DNA of 64,000 nucleotides, taken from Psychrilyobacter piezotolerans. GTDB lineage: Bacteria; Fusobacteriota; Fusobacteriia; Fusobacteriales; Fusobacteriaceae. The stretch is taken from NCBI RefSeq assembly GCF_003391055.1, contig NZ_QUAJ01000002.1, positions 143,986-207,985 of the forward strand, read 5' to 3'. The notes beneath the pieces were generated by a model. It had not been told where the DNA came from and did not search any database. It saw only the letters and a program-made list of their open reading frames with translations. This document shows, piece after piece, positions 45,910-54,574 of the stretch. The translations under genes and the position numbers were made by a program. Position 1 is the first letter of the stretch. Every line of letters starts with the position of its first letter.

Positions 45910-46524
45910 CTAAAATAATTTAGGAGCCAGGATCTTAGTCAAAAAACTCTCCCTATGACAACCTACTTTTCCGTGACTTAAAAGTGCTTCCCGGTGCTGT
46001 TTTGTCCCATATCCCTTATGTTTTGCAAATCCATATTCAGGATAAAGTTCATCATATTTCACCATAATCCTATCCCTGGTTACTTTGGCTATGATACTTG
46101 CAGCTGCGATAGCCAGACTCTTCCCATCACCTTTAATTACAAACTCCTGGGGAGCATCATACTCACGGATCTTATGGTTCCCGTCAATTAAGGCAAGGTC
46201 AAATTCTGTTCCCCCGGCCTCTAGATCTTCTACCGCTCTTCTCATAGCAAGAAATGTAGCATTTAAGATATTTATCTGGTCTATCTCCTTTTCATTGGCT
46301 ATCCCCACACCTACTTCGCAGTTGGCTAAGATTAGGTCAAATAAAAATTCTCTTTTTTTCTCGGTTAATTTTTTCGAGTCATTTATCATATCAAACTCTT
46401 CTACATAGTTGATTATCTTTACAGCAGATGCTACTACAGGCCCTGCAAGGGGCCCACGTCCAGCCTCATCTATCCCTATTATACTATCTCCGTATTCCTT
46501 GTCAAATTCCAGCATGTTGTTCAA
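45910..46524 (-). CDS. rnhB: Ribonuclease HII
   Basis: 204-residue nuclease removing ribonucleotides from DNA and RNA primers. The acidic active site begins with IIGIDEAGRGPLAGPVV (Asp-Glu), continues with INDSKKL, LALIDGN and AAASIIAKVTRDRIM. Good RBS GGAGGAGTAAG. Confidence 0.95.
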   Translation of the reverse strand: MNNMLEFDKEYGDSIIGIDEAGRGPLAGPVVASAVKIINYVEEFDMINDSKKLTEKKREFLFDLILANCEVGVGIANEKEIDQINILNATFLAMRRAVEDLEAGGTEFDLALIDGNHKIREYDAPQEFVIKGDGKSLAIAAASIIAKVTRDRIMVKYDELYPEYGFAKHKGYGTKQHREALLSHGKVGCHRESFLTKILAPKLF

Positions 46525-46607
46525 ACTTACTCCTCCTCAAAAATTCCTCTAGCAATAGAGGAACCATAGTTAATTTACTTCATTTTTTCAAGTATACCAT
46601 CAAATAA

Positions 46608-46643
46608 GAAGGCAACTAGAAAATTTTATCTCTAGCTGCCTCT
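46608..46643 (-). terminator. Terminator-like hairpin between rluD and rnhB
   Basis: AGGCAGCTAGA / TCTAGTTGCCT stem on the minus strand, T-rich tail. Downstream of rluD by about 130 nt. Confidence 0.55.
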
Positions 46644-46775
46644 ATGTTTTTCTAACTTCATATTTATAATTTTTCTAATACTCACAAGCCTAATTAAGAA
46701 TAGAAGAATAAACTTTCTCTTTACGCTTTAGTTTTCTCTAATTCTTGTGAAAACGCCAACAGGGAAGGAGTTAAT

Positions 46776-47708
46776 TTATCCCTTAAACTCCAATCCCAAA
46801 TTTTCCATTACCTTTTTGAAATCTTCTGGCAGATCTCCTGTAATTTCCATCTTTTCCCCTGTAATAGGATGATCGAATTCTAATTTATATGCATGCAGCA
46901 TCTGTCTGTCTGCTTTTTTAGAAGCCTTCCCGTATACGTCATCTCCCAGTATTGAGTGATTTAAATATTTCATATGTACCCTTATCTGGTGAGTTCTGCC
47001 AGTTTCTAAATCTACCTTTACCAGACTAAAGTATTCAACTTCATTTATTACTTCATAATTAGTTATAGCCGTTCTACCATTGTCTCTGACAACAGTCATC
47101 TTCTTTCTGTCTTTACTGTCTCTGCCTATTTGGTTTTCTATCCTACCTTCTTTGTTCTTCAGGTTCCCCTTGCATATGGCAAGATATGTTTTCTTTATAG
47201 TCTTATCTTTAAACATCTCCGTTAATTTAAGATGTGCTTCATTGGTTTTTGCTACAATAATAAGCCCGCTTGTATTTTTGTCCAGTCTATGGACTATACC
47301 CGGTCTGATTACTCCGCTTATAGTAGACAGGTCTTTTATATGATGCATTATTGCATTTACCAAGGTTCCGCTATGATGTCCTGCTGCCGGATGGATTACC
47401 ATATCCGGTTTTTTATTTATTATCACAATATGCTCATCTTCATATACTATGTCCAATGGGATATCTTCAGCAACAACATCTAAAACTTCATCTTCTAATA
47501 CAGTTACCTTTATCTCTTCATTCCCCTTTAATTTATTTCCAGGACGTGTTTTTTTCTTGCCTATGATCTCTACTAATTCATCTTCTATAAGTTTTTGTGT
47601 GTATGACTTAGTATACCCCTCTATTTTTTCACTTAAAAAAGCATCCAATCTTGTCCCTTTATCCTCAATCTCAGCTTTTAAATTTAATATCTCTCTTATT
47701 TCTCTCAT
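46776..47708 (-). CDS. rluD: Ribosomal large subunit pseudouridine synthase (RluD/RluA family)
   Basis: 310 residues: N-terminal S4 RNA-binding domain (about 15-75, TRLDAFLSEKIEGYTKSYTQKLIEDELV) and the RluA-type catalytic domain, with the nucleophile Asp in IVHRLDKNTSGLIIVAK. The motif HPAAGHHSGTLVNAI is typical of RluD. It modifies uridines in 23S rRNA. RBS AGAAGGAGAA. Confidence 0.92.
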   Translation of the reverse strand: MREIREILNLKAEIEDKGTRLDAFLSEKIEGYTKSYTQKLIEDELVEIIGKKKTRPGNKLKGNEEIKVTVLEDEVLDVVAEDIPLDIVYEDEHIVIINKKPDMVIHPAAGHHSGTLVNAIMHHIKDLSTISGVIRPGIVHRLDKNTSGLIIVAKTNEAHLKLTEMFKDKTIKKTYLAICKGNLKNKEGRIENQIGRDSKDRKKMTVVRDNGRTAITNYEVINEVEYFSLVKVDLETGRTHQIRVHMKYLNHSILGDDVYGKASKKADRQMLHAYKLEFDHPITGEKMEITGDLPEDFKKVMENLGLEFKG

Positions 47709-47798
47709 AATTTATATTCTCCTTCTATTTTTTATAACACTAAGTATTCTTTATAATTTTGACACAGCTCACTAAGTAACCGTAAAGATTATTAATTT

Positions 47799-48815
47799 CT
47801 AATAAAACATCTTTACCAGCCCTGCTCCCAGGGCCAGCTGTACCACCATAAGCACCAGTGAGTATATGATCAGCCTTTTCCCGTTAACCAATAAAGTCCT
47901 TATATTTATCTTACCGCCTATTCCAATAAGTGCAAACATCAACAGATATTTAAAAGTATAGCTGAATATAAGTTTTAAATATCTAACTCCATCTATATAC
48001 CACTGCAGATTTATTTTTTCTGTCCCATACTGCAAGGCTGTAAAGATAACTCCCACAACCATGAATCCTTTGACAAAAAAAGGCAGTTTTATTTTTTTTT
48101 TCTCCATTTTTTTTTCATCTGTAGATTTTTTCTTTTTTGTTCCGGCTATATAGATTAAAACCAAGGGGAAAAATAATAATTTTCCTGTTTTTATCAGGAG
48201 TGCCAGCCCCAAAGATTCCGCTCCAATACTATAAGCTGCAGGTATTATATGGATAAACGAACTCAGAGTCCCGCCTATATATAGAGCAGACTGGGTGGAA
48301 TCAAAACCTAAAAATCTCGATATACCAGGCATGATCATCATGGCTGTCAGCCCTAAAATATTCATGGCAATGATAGCCAGGGCAAATTCTTCCTCTGGCT
48401 CCCCAAGTACTTCTGAAGTTCCGGCTATACTCGCTACCCCTCCAGATCCCAACAGCAATCCAAATTCTTCTTTTTCACCCATAAATTTAGCCACATATTT
48501 CCCCGTCAGCAGCAGCATCACAACCATTAAAAACACAAAACCTATAATTTTTACTCCTAAATCCAGAAGAATTATATAATTTACCTTCACTCCTAAACAT
48601 GTAATTGCTATGGGTAATATTTTTTTGTTGGCAAAATTAAATCCAGGATAAAACTTGTATGCTTTTCTCCCTAAGAATAAATTTCCTACAACTATCCCCA
48701 GCATCAATGCTGTATTTATTTCATTCCATCCAAATTTTTTGGATATCCATATAGTCACAACGAGCAGAACTGCAGTTAAACCAAGACCTAATCTATCTTT
48801 TTTTACCATCCTCAT
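47799..48815 (-). CDS. YeiH/UPF0324-family membrane protein
   Basis: 338 residues with about ten membrane segments. Family signatures: LGIVVGNLFLGRKAYKFYPGFNFANKKILPIAI near the N-terminus and LLLGSGGVASIAGTSEVL in the middle. Members are proposed sulfate/sulfonate exporters but the evidence is thin. Monocistronic here; no CysB-type regulator adjacent. Confidence 0.85.
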   Translation of the reverse strand: MRMVKKDRLGLGLTAVLLVVTIWISKKFGWNEINTALMLGIVVGNLFLGRKAYKFYPGFNFANKKILPIAITCLGVKVNYIILLDLGVKIIGFVFLMVVMLLLTGKYVAKFMGEKEEFGLLLGSGGVASIAGTSEVLGEPEEEFALAIIAMNILGLTAMMIMPGISRFLGFDSTQSALYIGGTLSSFIHIIPAAYSIGAESLGLALLIKTGKLLFFPLVLIYIAGTKKKKSTDEKKMEKKKIKLPFFVKGFMVVGVIFTALQYGTEKINLQWYIDGVRYLKLIFSYTFKYLLMFALIGIGGKINIRTLLVNGKRLIIYSLVLMVVQLALGAGLVKMFY

Positions 48816-48911
48816 CTCCTAGCTTTATTTTTTAACAACTAATATTATACCATAATTATGGAGATAATAGTAAAGGCAATTAATAGATACTGGAGAACTG
48901 TCATTTTATAC

Positions 48912-49110
48912 TTAGGAGACTGAAAATTTCAAGAGGATTTTTCCCTTTAATCCCATGGCTTCACCTATTTCAATACTGTATGAAGCCACTGCTTCAGAAT
49001 GCCCCTTTGTATATTTATCATGAAATTCCAATGCTGTGACAAATGATTGGACAATATCCTGTTGAAATTTTTGAGTGGTGATTTCCTTCAAAAAATGATA
49101 GAATATAGAA
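48912..49110 (-). pseudogene. HD (HD-GYP-like) domain gene fragment
   Basis: One frame on the minus strand reads ITTQKFQQDIVQSFVTALE followed by FHDKYTKGHSEAVASYSIEIGEAMGL and ends a few residues later. This is the first part of an HD-GYP/HD phosphodiesterase domain (FVxALExxDxYTxGHSxRVA), with no start codon and no remainder of the domain. It is a decayed fragment. Confidence 0.7.
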
Positions 49111-49127
49111 AATTATATCCACTATAG

Positions 49128-49272
49128 GTTCATTTTGATTAAAAGGGAAATGGGTTAAACCCCCATACGGTCCCGCCACTGTAAAAGTTATGAAACTACA
49201 TGATCCACTAGATTTTTCTGGGAAGGAGTAGGAGTAAGGTAAAGCTTGAGTCAGGAGACCTGCCTAATGTGT
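49128..49272 (+). promoter_or_regulatory. Cobalamin riboswitch upstream of the btuF-like operon
   Basis: Canonical pieces in order: GGTTCATTTTGATTAAAAGGGAAATGGG, GGTCCCGCCACTGTAA, CCACTAG, TCTGGGAAGGAG, and GAGTCAGGAGACCTGCC. A very clear match to the B12 element. A terminator at 49328-49353 completes the switch. Confidence 0.96.
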
Positions 49273-49327
49273 TTTTATTTTTCTTGCGAGGACAAGGAGA
49301 TGACTTTTACTATGTAAAAAGTTTTTT

Positions 49328-49353
49328 AGTACCTCAAAGGGTACTTTTTTTAT
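49328..49353 (+). terminator. Riboswitch expression-platform terminator
   Basis: AGTACC-tcaaa-GGGTACT followed by TTTTTT, between the cobalamin riboswitch and the first gene, so bound B12 probably ends transcription. Confidence 0.82.
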
Positions 49354-49382
49354 TCTATAAAATATCATAAGGGGTTAAACAT

Positions 49383-50528
49383 ATGTCTAAAATAATCATC
49401 TATTTCCTCCTATTTATAAGTTCTTATTCTATGAATTATGTAAATATCAGCAGATTAGATACTCTGAGCAGGAAAGGTACTATATTCATGAGTATAAATT
49501 CATTTCACAAAATAGGAGTAGATTTAAACAGCTCAAAAGATACATTTATTTTAAATACAGATGTCGGGAAATATTACCTCAAAGGCAGCAGGATCATCAC
49601 TCCACACAGGGAATACACATATCTGTCTGAACCATTTGTATCCCGGGGAAAATATTATCTTCCATTGGAACTTATTTTAGAATTAAATGGAGCCCACCTG
49701 GAAAACAATCGGATCATGAGATCTGTTGAACCTGAAAATCCGGATACTTTTCCTAAAAGGGTTATCTCCCTCTCTCCCGGTATTACAGAAAAAATATTTG
49801 CTCTGGGAGGAGAAGATCTCCTGGTAGGAAGAACATCATTTGCTGTATATCCAGAGGAAGTAGAAAATATTGATATTGTGGGAACTATGTTTGAGCCAAA
49901 TTTGGAGGTCATGCTGGATAAAGATCCGGACATGGTCATCGCAGAGACTCATTTCAGGGAAAAATTGATGCTTACTCTAAATTCCTTGGAGATTGCAGCA
50001 ACTAAATATCGCAGCCCTACAAATATACCAGAGATTCATAGGAGTATCGTAGATTTAGGAACTCTGCTGGGCAGACGTCCGGAAGCCCGTGGATTAAATG
50101 CCTCCTTAAAAGATAAGATCAGCTACACCAGATATATATTGAAAGATCAAGAAATCCCAAGGGTTTATTATGTTTTAGGCAGCGGTAAAACCGATATCAC
50201 CCCGGGGGGGGATACTTTTATTAACTCCCTCATGGAATTAGCCGGGGGAGATAATATAGCCAGAGAAAAAGACGGATGGAGATATTCCTTGGAGGAGCTG
50301 ATCCTGAATAATCCGGATATTATTTTTGGAAGCCAGAGAAGTATTGATAATATGTTAATGGAGGAAAACTACCGTTTTTTAACTGCCATTAAAAATAAAA
50401 AGTATTATATTATTGCGGATGACAGTATCTTTAATCTCCCCGGCCCCCGTGCTCTTACACAGGGGATCTATGAGATGGTAAAAATATTTCACCCTGAATC
50501 AGCTGAAAAATTAAAAAACAAATATTAA
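49383..50528 (+). CDS. btuF: BtuF-like B12-binding protein with an N-terminal stalk domain
   Basis: 381 residues, well above the ~265 of ordinary BtuF. A short signal sequence is followed by about 100 residues (25-115) resembling the copper amine oxidase N-terminal/stalk fold (YLSEPFVSRGKYYLPLELILELNG), then a class III periplasmic binding protein domain (about 128-381: RVISLSPGITEKIFALGGEDLLVGRT, DIVGTMFEPNLEVML, PDMVIAE, GPRALTQGIYEM). Cobalamin specificity follows from the riboswitch and neighbours. It probably feeds BtuC/BtuD encoded at 31-33 kb. Confidence 0.85.
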   Translation: MSKIIIYFLLFISSYSMNYVNISRLDTLSRKGTIFMSINSFHKIGVDLNSSKDTFILNTDVGKYYLKGSRIITPHREYTYLSEPFVSRGKYYLPLELILELNGAHLENNRIMRSVEPENPDTFPKRVISLSPGITEKIFALGGEDLLVGRTSFAVYPEEVENIDIVGTMFEPNLEVMLDKDPDMVIAETHFREKLMLTLNSLEIAATKYRSPTNIPEIHRSIVDLGTLLGRRPEARGLNASLKDKISYTRYILKDQEIPRVYYVLGSGKTDITPGGDTFINSLMELAGGDNIAREKDGWRYSLEELILNNPDIIFGSQRSIDNMLMEENYRFLTAIKNKKYYIIADDSIFNLPGPRALTQGIYEMVKIFHPESAEKLKNKY

Positions 50529-50542
50529 AAAGGAGAAAAATT

Positions 50543-52051
50543 ATGAGACATAAAAAAATTATGATTCAAGGAACCGGATCTTCTACAGGAAAAAGTGTCA
50601 TCGTAGCTGGTTTAGCCAGGATTTTTTATAAAGATGGTAATAAAGTAGCACCCTATAAATCCCAGAATATGGCTCTTAACTCATATATTGACAGAGATGG
50701 ATTAGAGATGGGCCGGGCTCAAGTCGTACAGGCAGAGGCATGCAATACTCCTCCCCGGGCATATATGAATCCCATCTTAATGAAACCAAATTCCGATAAT
50801 GATTCACAGATAATCATCGAAGGGATCCCCCATAAAAATATGGATGCCAAGGAATATTTTAAAAATACCGATTTTTTTAAGTCTATTGCTTTAAAAAACT
50901 ATAAGATCATTGAGACTAATTACGATATAGGGGTTTTAGAGGGTGGCGGTTCTCCTGCCGAAATGAACCTTAGAGATGTAGACTTAGTCAACATGGGGAT
51001 GGCAGAGTTAATCGACTCTCCCGTTATCCTTGTGGGAGATATCGAGAGGGGAGGAGTTTTTGCTTCCCTCTATGGTACTATCCTGATGCTGGATGAAAAA
51101 GACAGGAGAAGGATAAAGGGCTTGATCATCAATAAATTCAGAGGTGATATAGATCTTCTCATGCCGGGAATAGAAGACCTCACTGACAGACTCCTAAAAG
51201 CCGGGATAGATATACCTGTTTTAGGAGTTATCCCCTGGGTCCCTTTAAATATTGAGGAAGAGGATATCCTTACCAAGAAATTCGGTGAAAAACAAGGGAA
51301 AAATGACTTAAATATTGCAGTAATCAGACTGGATAAGATGTCAAATTATACAGATTTTGATGCCCTTTCATATTACAAAGACGTCAGCCTTAACTTTACC
51401 CTCTCAAAATCCGAGATTTGTGAAGCCGATATCATCATCATCCCCGGGAGTAAAAATACGATACAGGATCTCATTAAATTAAAACAATTAGGTATCGACA
51501 AAACTATCATTGAACAGAGTAAGAAAGGCAGGATCATAGTTGGAATTTGCGGAGGTTACCAGATTTTAGGCCAGGAAATTTTAGACCCATACATGATTGA
51601 ATCCAAAGATAAAGTCATAGAGGGATTAGGACTTTTAGATATTACCACTACCATGGAGAAAGAAAAACAGACATTCCAAACCACTGAAAAAATCACTCAC
51701 AACACAGGACTTTTGAAGGGATGTGACAATTGTAAGGTTTCCGGGTATGAGATCCATCAAGGGGTTACCCAGTCAAAGGAAAATTCTATTTTTGAAAATA
51801 AACCAAATTTAGGTGTTTTAAAAGATAATATTTTTGCCACCTATATCCATGGAGTTTTTGATAATTCAATATTTACCCGGACTTTTATAAATAACATCAG
51901 GATTTCTAAGGGGTTAGAACCTATAGATGATTATTTTGATTTTGAAAAATTTAAGGTGGATGAATACGATAGGTGGGAAGAAACTTTACGTAATTCATTG
52001 GATATAGATAAAATATATGAAATATTAGGAGAAAGTTCCAATGAAATCTAA
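50543..52051 (+). CDS. cobQ: Cobyric acid synthase
   Basis: 502-residue glutamine-dependent amidase acting on adenosylcobyrinic acid a,c-diamide. N-terminal P-loop-like IMIQGTGSSTGKSVIVAGLARIF, then SQNMALNSYI; C-terminal triad-type glutaminase with the nucleophile in GRIIVGICGGYQILG and a final HGVFDN. No other corrin-ring genes lie nearby, so this looks like a salvage or partial pathway. RBS AAAAAGGAGAAAA. Confidence 0.93.
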   Translation: MRHKKIMIQGTGSSTGKSVIVAGLARIFYKDGNKVAPYKSQNMALNSYIDRDGLEMGRAQVVQAEACNTPPRAYMNPILMKPNSDNDSQIIIEGIPHKNMDAKEYFKNTDFFKSIALKNYKIIETNYDIGVLEGGGSPAEMNLRDVDLVNMGMAELIDSPVILVGDIERGGVFASLYGTILMLDEKDRRRIKGLIINKFRGDIDLLMPGIEDLTDRLLKAGIDIPVLGVIPWVPLNIEEEDILTKKFGEKQGKNDLNIAVIRLDKMSNYTDFDALSYYKDVSLNFTLSKSEICEADIIIIPGSKNTIQDLIKLKQLGIDKTIIEQSKKGRIIVGICGGYQILGQEILDPYMIESKDKVIEGLGLLDITTTMEKEKQTFQTTEKITHNTGLLKGCDNCKVSGYEIHQGVTQSKENSIFENKPNLGVLKDNIFATYIHGVFDNSIFTRTFINNIRISKGLEPIDDYFDFEKFKVDEYDRWEETLRNSLDIDKIYEILGESSNEI

Positions 52052-52811
52052 ATTTTTTATAATTTCAGTCCTGCTTCATATTATAGTTTTTATTGTATTT
52101 TCACAAATTTTTGTTAACAGCCTGAAAAACGGAGAAAATTCTCCCAATATCAATGTTAATTTAACCATGTCTGCCCCAGGAAACAGCAATAAAACCCTGG
52201 CTAAGATGACTACTGAAAAAGAAAAGAGTGCAGATAAAAACACGAAACAGATAAAAAAGAAAATAAATCCTAAGAAAGAGAACATCCCTAAAAAACAAGT
52301 AGTTCAAAAAAAGATCATAAAGGCAGAACCAAAAATAGTTCAATCAAAAAAAACTAAACCTGAAAAAATAATAAAACCCATGGATCCCGGTTACACTGAA
52401 TCAGATAAAAATAGCGAAATCGAGGCAGTTCAAAAAACAGCTGCAGATGACGCTGTTTTAGGAAATCAGGAAAATGATAAAAATTTAATAAAGATTCAAA
52501 ACGGGCAATATGCTCTTAAGAATCAAAAAGTTTCCGGAATCAATATTGTTATTCACAAAGAAATTCCTCCCAGCTATCCAGATCTTGCTCTCAAGATGGG
52601 ATATGAAAAGGAAACTCTTGTGAAAGTTAAATTTTTAGTAGATAAAAAAGGCAGAGTAGAAGATATCAAATTTTATACAAGTTCCAAATACGGTTTTGAA
52701 GATGAGGTAAAAAAAGCCCTAAAACAATGGGTTTTTGAGCCTGTTGTCTACCAGGATAAACCTATGCCAATCTATTTTTATAAGGTATTTCATTTTGTTT
52801 CCAAGAGTTAA
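52041..52811 (+). CDS. tonB: TonB-like energy transducer
   Basis: 256 residues: one N-terminal membrane helix (about 6-26), a long Lys/Pro-rich periplasmic linker (about 60-150), and a C-terminal TonB domain (about 170-256: PPSYPDLALKMGYEKETLVKVKFLVDKKGRV...FEPVVYQDKPM). It overlaps cobQ by 11 nt and belongs to the riboswitch-controlled unit, suggesting a dedicated TonB for the B12 receptor. No exbB/exbD lie beside it. Confidence 0.9.
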   Translation: MKSKFFIISVLLHIIVFIVFSQIFVNSLKNGENSPNINVNLTMSAPGNSNKTLAKMTTEKEKSADKNTKQIKKKINPKKENIPKKQVVQKKIIKAEPKIVQSKKTKPEKIIKPMDPGYTESDKNSEIEAVQKTAADDAVLGNQENDKNLIKIQNGQYALKNQKVSGINIVIHKEIPPSYPDLALKMGYEKETLVKVKFLVDKKGRVEDIKFYTSSKYGFEDEVKKALKQWVFEPVVYQDKPMPIYFYKVFHFVSKS

Positions 52812-52837
52812 GAATAATTTATTAAATAAAATTTTTA

Positions 52838-52866
52838 TTGACATTTATTTTTTTTAGGTGTATCAT
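52838..52866 (+). promoter_or_regulatory. Promoter of the His-leader ABC transporter operon
   Basis: TTGACA - 17 nt - TATCAT, about 30 nt upstream of the leader peptide start. Confidence 0.82.
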
Positions 52867-52895
52867 ACTAAAAAATCATACAGGAGGAGAGCCAA

Positions 52896-52952
52896 ATGTT
52901 TAACAGATCATTTTCAATTTTTATTACAGTTCATCATCATCATCATAGATAA
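52896..52952 (+). CDS. Histidine leader peptide (five consecutive His codons)
   Basis: 18-residue ORF MFNRSFSIFITVHHHHHR with a strong RBS (AGGAGGAGAGCC). CAT is used five times in a row, then AGA and TAA. It is followed by complementary blocks (AATCATAG at about 52971 with CTATGATGATT at about 53023) and a terminator, then an amino acid ABC transporter. This is the layout of a his-type attenuator placed on a transporter instead of the biosynthetic operon. Confidence 0.9.
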   Translation: MFNRSFSIFITVHHHHHR

Positions 52953-53057
52953 GGATTTGTATTATGATTTAATCATAGTTACAGATCCATGTTGTTTTTC
53001 AAAAAAACTTGGTTTTGTATCTATGATGATTTAAACGTTAAACTCACACTGTTGTTT

Positions 53058-53088
53058 AGCCATCTAGATATTCTAGATGGCTTTTTTA
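53058..53088 (+). terminator. Attenuator terminator of the ABC transporter operon
   Basis: AGCCATCTAGA-tat-TCTAGATGGCT followed by TTTTTT, 50 nt before the first structural gene. Confidence 0.88.
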
Positions 53089-53140
53089 TTTTCCGGAGAT
53101 AAAATGATAACAGCAAAACAAACTTAAGGAGGATTTATTT

Positions 53141-53935
53141 ATGAAAAAAATTTTTATAACATTAATTTTAATATTAGCTGGTGTACAATCTTTTGCTTTT
53201 TCAAGTGAAAAGGGAAATACTTTAAAAAAAATAAAAAAAGACGGATATTTTACTGTGGGGTTAGATGATACCTTTGCCCCTATGGGATTCAGGGGAGAAA
53301 ATGGCGATATAGTAGGATTCGATATAGATTTAGCCAAGGAAGCCGCCAATAGAATGGGAGTTGAAGCCAGGTTTAAACCCTGTGATTGGGATGGTATCAT
53401 CTTCGAACTCAGAAGTAAAAAAATAGACATGGTTTGGAATGGAATGACTATCACCCAGGGCAGAAAGAAACAGATCGCATTTTCAAAATCTTATTTTGAC
53501 GGGGAACAAATCATTGTTACTAAAAGCGGCAGTAATATCAAAGGGATCTCGGATCTTTCAGGAAAGACCATTGGTTTACAGATGGGAAGTTCTTCCTACT
53601 TTGCTTTAGAAAAAAATCCGGTATATCCAGACGTGAAAGACGTAAAAAAATACAGTTCCAATGTAGAAGCACTTTTAGACTTAGAAGCAGGAAGAACCCA
53701 GGCTGTAATAATTGATTCCATGGTGGGTAAATATTATATTGCTAAAAAAGAAAAAAAGGAAAACAGAGACATCTTTACAGTTGTCAATGATCCGCTGGCT
53801 GTTGAATATACAGGTATCGGGATGAGAAGGGAAGACAATGCCCTCATCACCGAGATAAACAGAATTTTAGACGAGATGCAAAAAGACGGAACATACAATA
53901 AGATCTATGAAAAATGGTTCGGAGGGAGAGGTTAA
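53141..53935 (+). CDS. Amino acid ABC transporter substrate-binding protein (probable histidine)
   Basis: 264 residues: signal peptide (about 1-19, ending SFA), then a family 3 solute-binding protein: GYFTVGLDDTFAPMGFRGENGDIVGFDIDLAKEAANRMG, DWDGIIFELRSKKIDMVWNGMTIT, SGKTIGLQMGSSSY. Family members bind polar or basic amino acids, cystine or histidine. The upstream penta-His attenuator is the best pointer to histidine. RBS AAGGAGG. Confidence 0.88.
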   Translation: MKKIFITLILILAGVQSFAFSSEKGNTLKKIKKDGYFTVGLDDTFAPMGFRGENGDIVGFDIDLAKEAANRMGVEARFKPCDWDGIIFELRSKKIDMVWNGMTITQGRKKQIAFSKSYFDGEQIIVTKSGSNIKGISDLSGKTIGLQMGSSSYFALEKNPVYPDVKDVKKYSSNVEALLDLEAGRTQAVIIDSMVGKYYIAKKEKKENRDIFTVVNDPLAVEYTGIGMRREDNALITEINRILDEMQKDGTYNKIYEKWFGGRG

Positions 53936-53938
53936 ATT

Positions 53939-54574
53939 ATGACTGACAGCATCTACTACATAGCAAAAGGACTGGATATTACCATGAGACTTTATCTCAT
54001 TACAGTATTATTTTCAATTCCCTTGGGACTCCTCCTTGCACTGGGGGAACTTTCTAAAGTTTCACCGGTAAAGAAGTTTGTAACTTTCTATACTTGGATA
54101 TTCAGGGGCACACCGCTCCTTTTACAGCTCTTCTTCATGTACTACGGCCTGCCGGTAATGGGGATAACTCTTCCCCCCCTAACTGCTGCCAGTATCACCT
54201 TCATCATCAATTATTCTGCCTATCTCTGTGAAATATTTCGTGGGAGTATACAGGGAATAGACAGAGGTCAGTATGAAGCTGCAAAGGTATTGGGAATGGG
54301 ATACCGACAGACTATGATGAGAATAATCCTGCCTCAGGCTCTTAGGACTGCACTGCCTCCCCTTTCCAATGAAGCCATAGCACTTATCAAAGACACATCT
54401 CTGGTTTCGGTCATAGGTACAGCTGAAATCTTAAGAAATTCAAGGGAACTGGTAACAAGGGATTTTTCCATAACTCCCTTCTTTATCTGTGGTATTTTCT
54501 ACCTTATTCTTTCTACTTTAATCCTGCTGGTCTTTAAAAATTTGGAAAAAAGGATGGCGATTTCATGTCAATAA
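53939..54574 (+). CDS. Amino acid ABC transporter permease
   Basis: 211-residue HisM/GlnP-type inner-membrane protein with about five membrane segments, the family segment FRGTPLLLQLFFMYYGLP and the ATPase-docking EAA loop QYEAAKVLGMGYRQTMMRIILPQALRTALPPLSNE. A single permease gene implies a homodimer. It begins 3 nt after the binding protein stop. Confidence 0.92.
   Translation: MTDSIYYIAKGLDITMRLYLITVLFSIPLGLLLALGELSKVSPVKKFVTFYTWIFRGTPLLLQLFFMYYGLPVMGITLPPLTAASITFIINYSAYLCEIFRGSIQGIDRGQYEAAKVLGMGYRQTMMRIILPQALRTALPPLSNEAIALIKDTSLVSVIGTAEILRNSRELVTRDFSITPFFICGIFYLILSTLILLVFKNLEKRMAISCQ

Noticed and set aside
52921..52950. CAT repeat read as a microsatellite
   Set aside because: The five CAT units are in frame in a short ORF with a strong RBS, between promoter and terminator, so a leader peptide explains them better.
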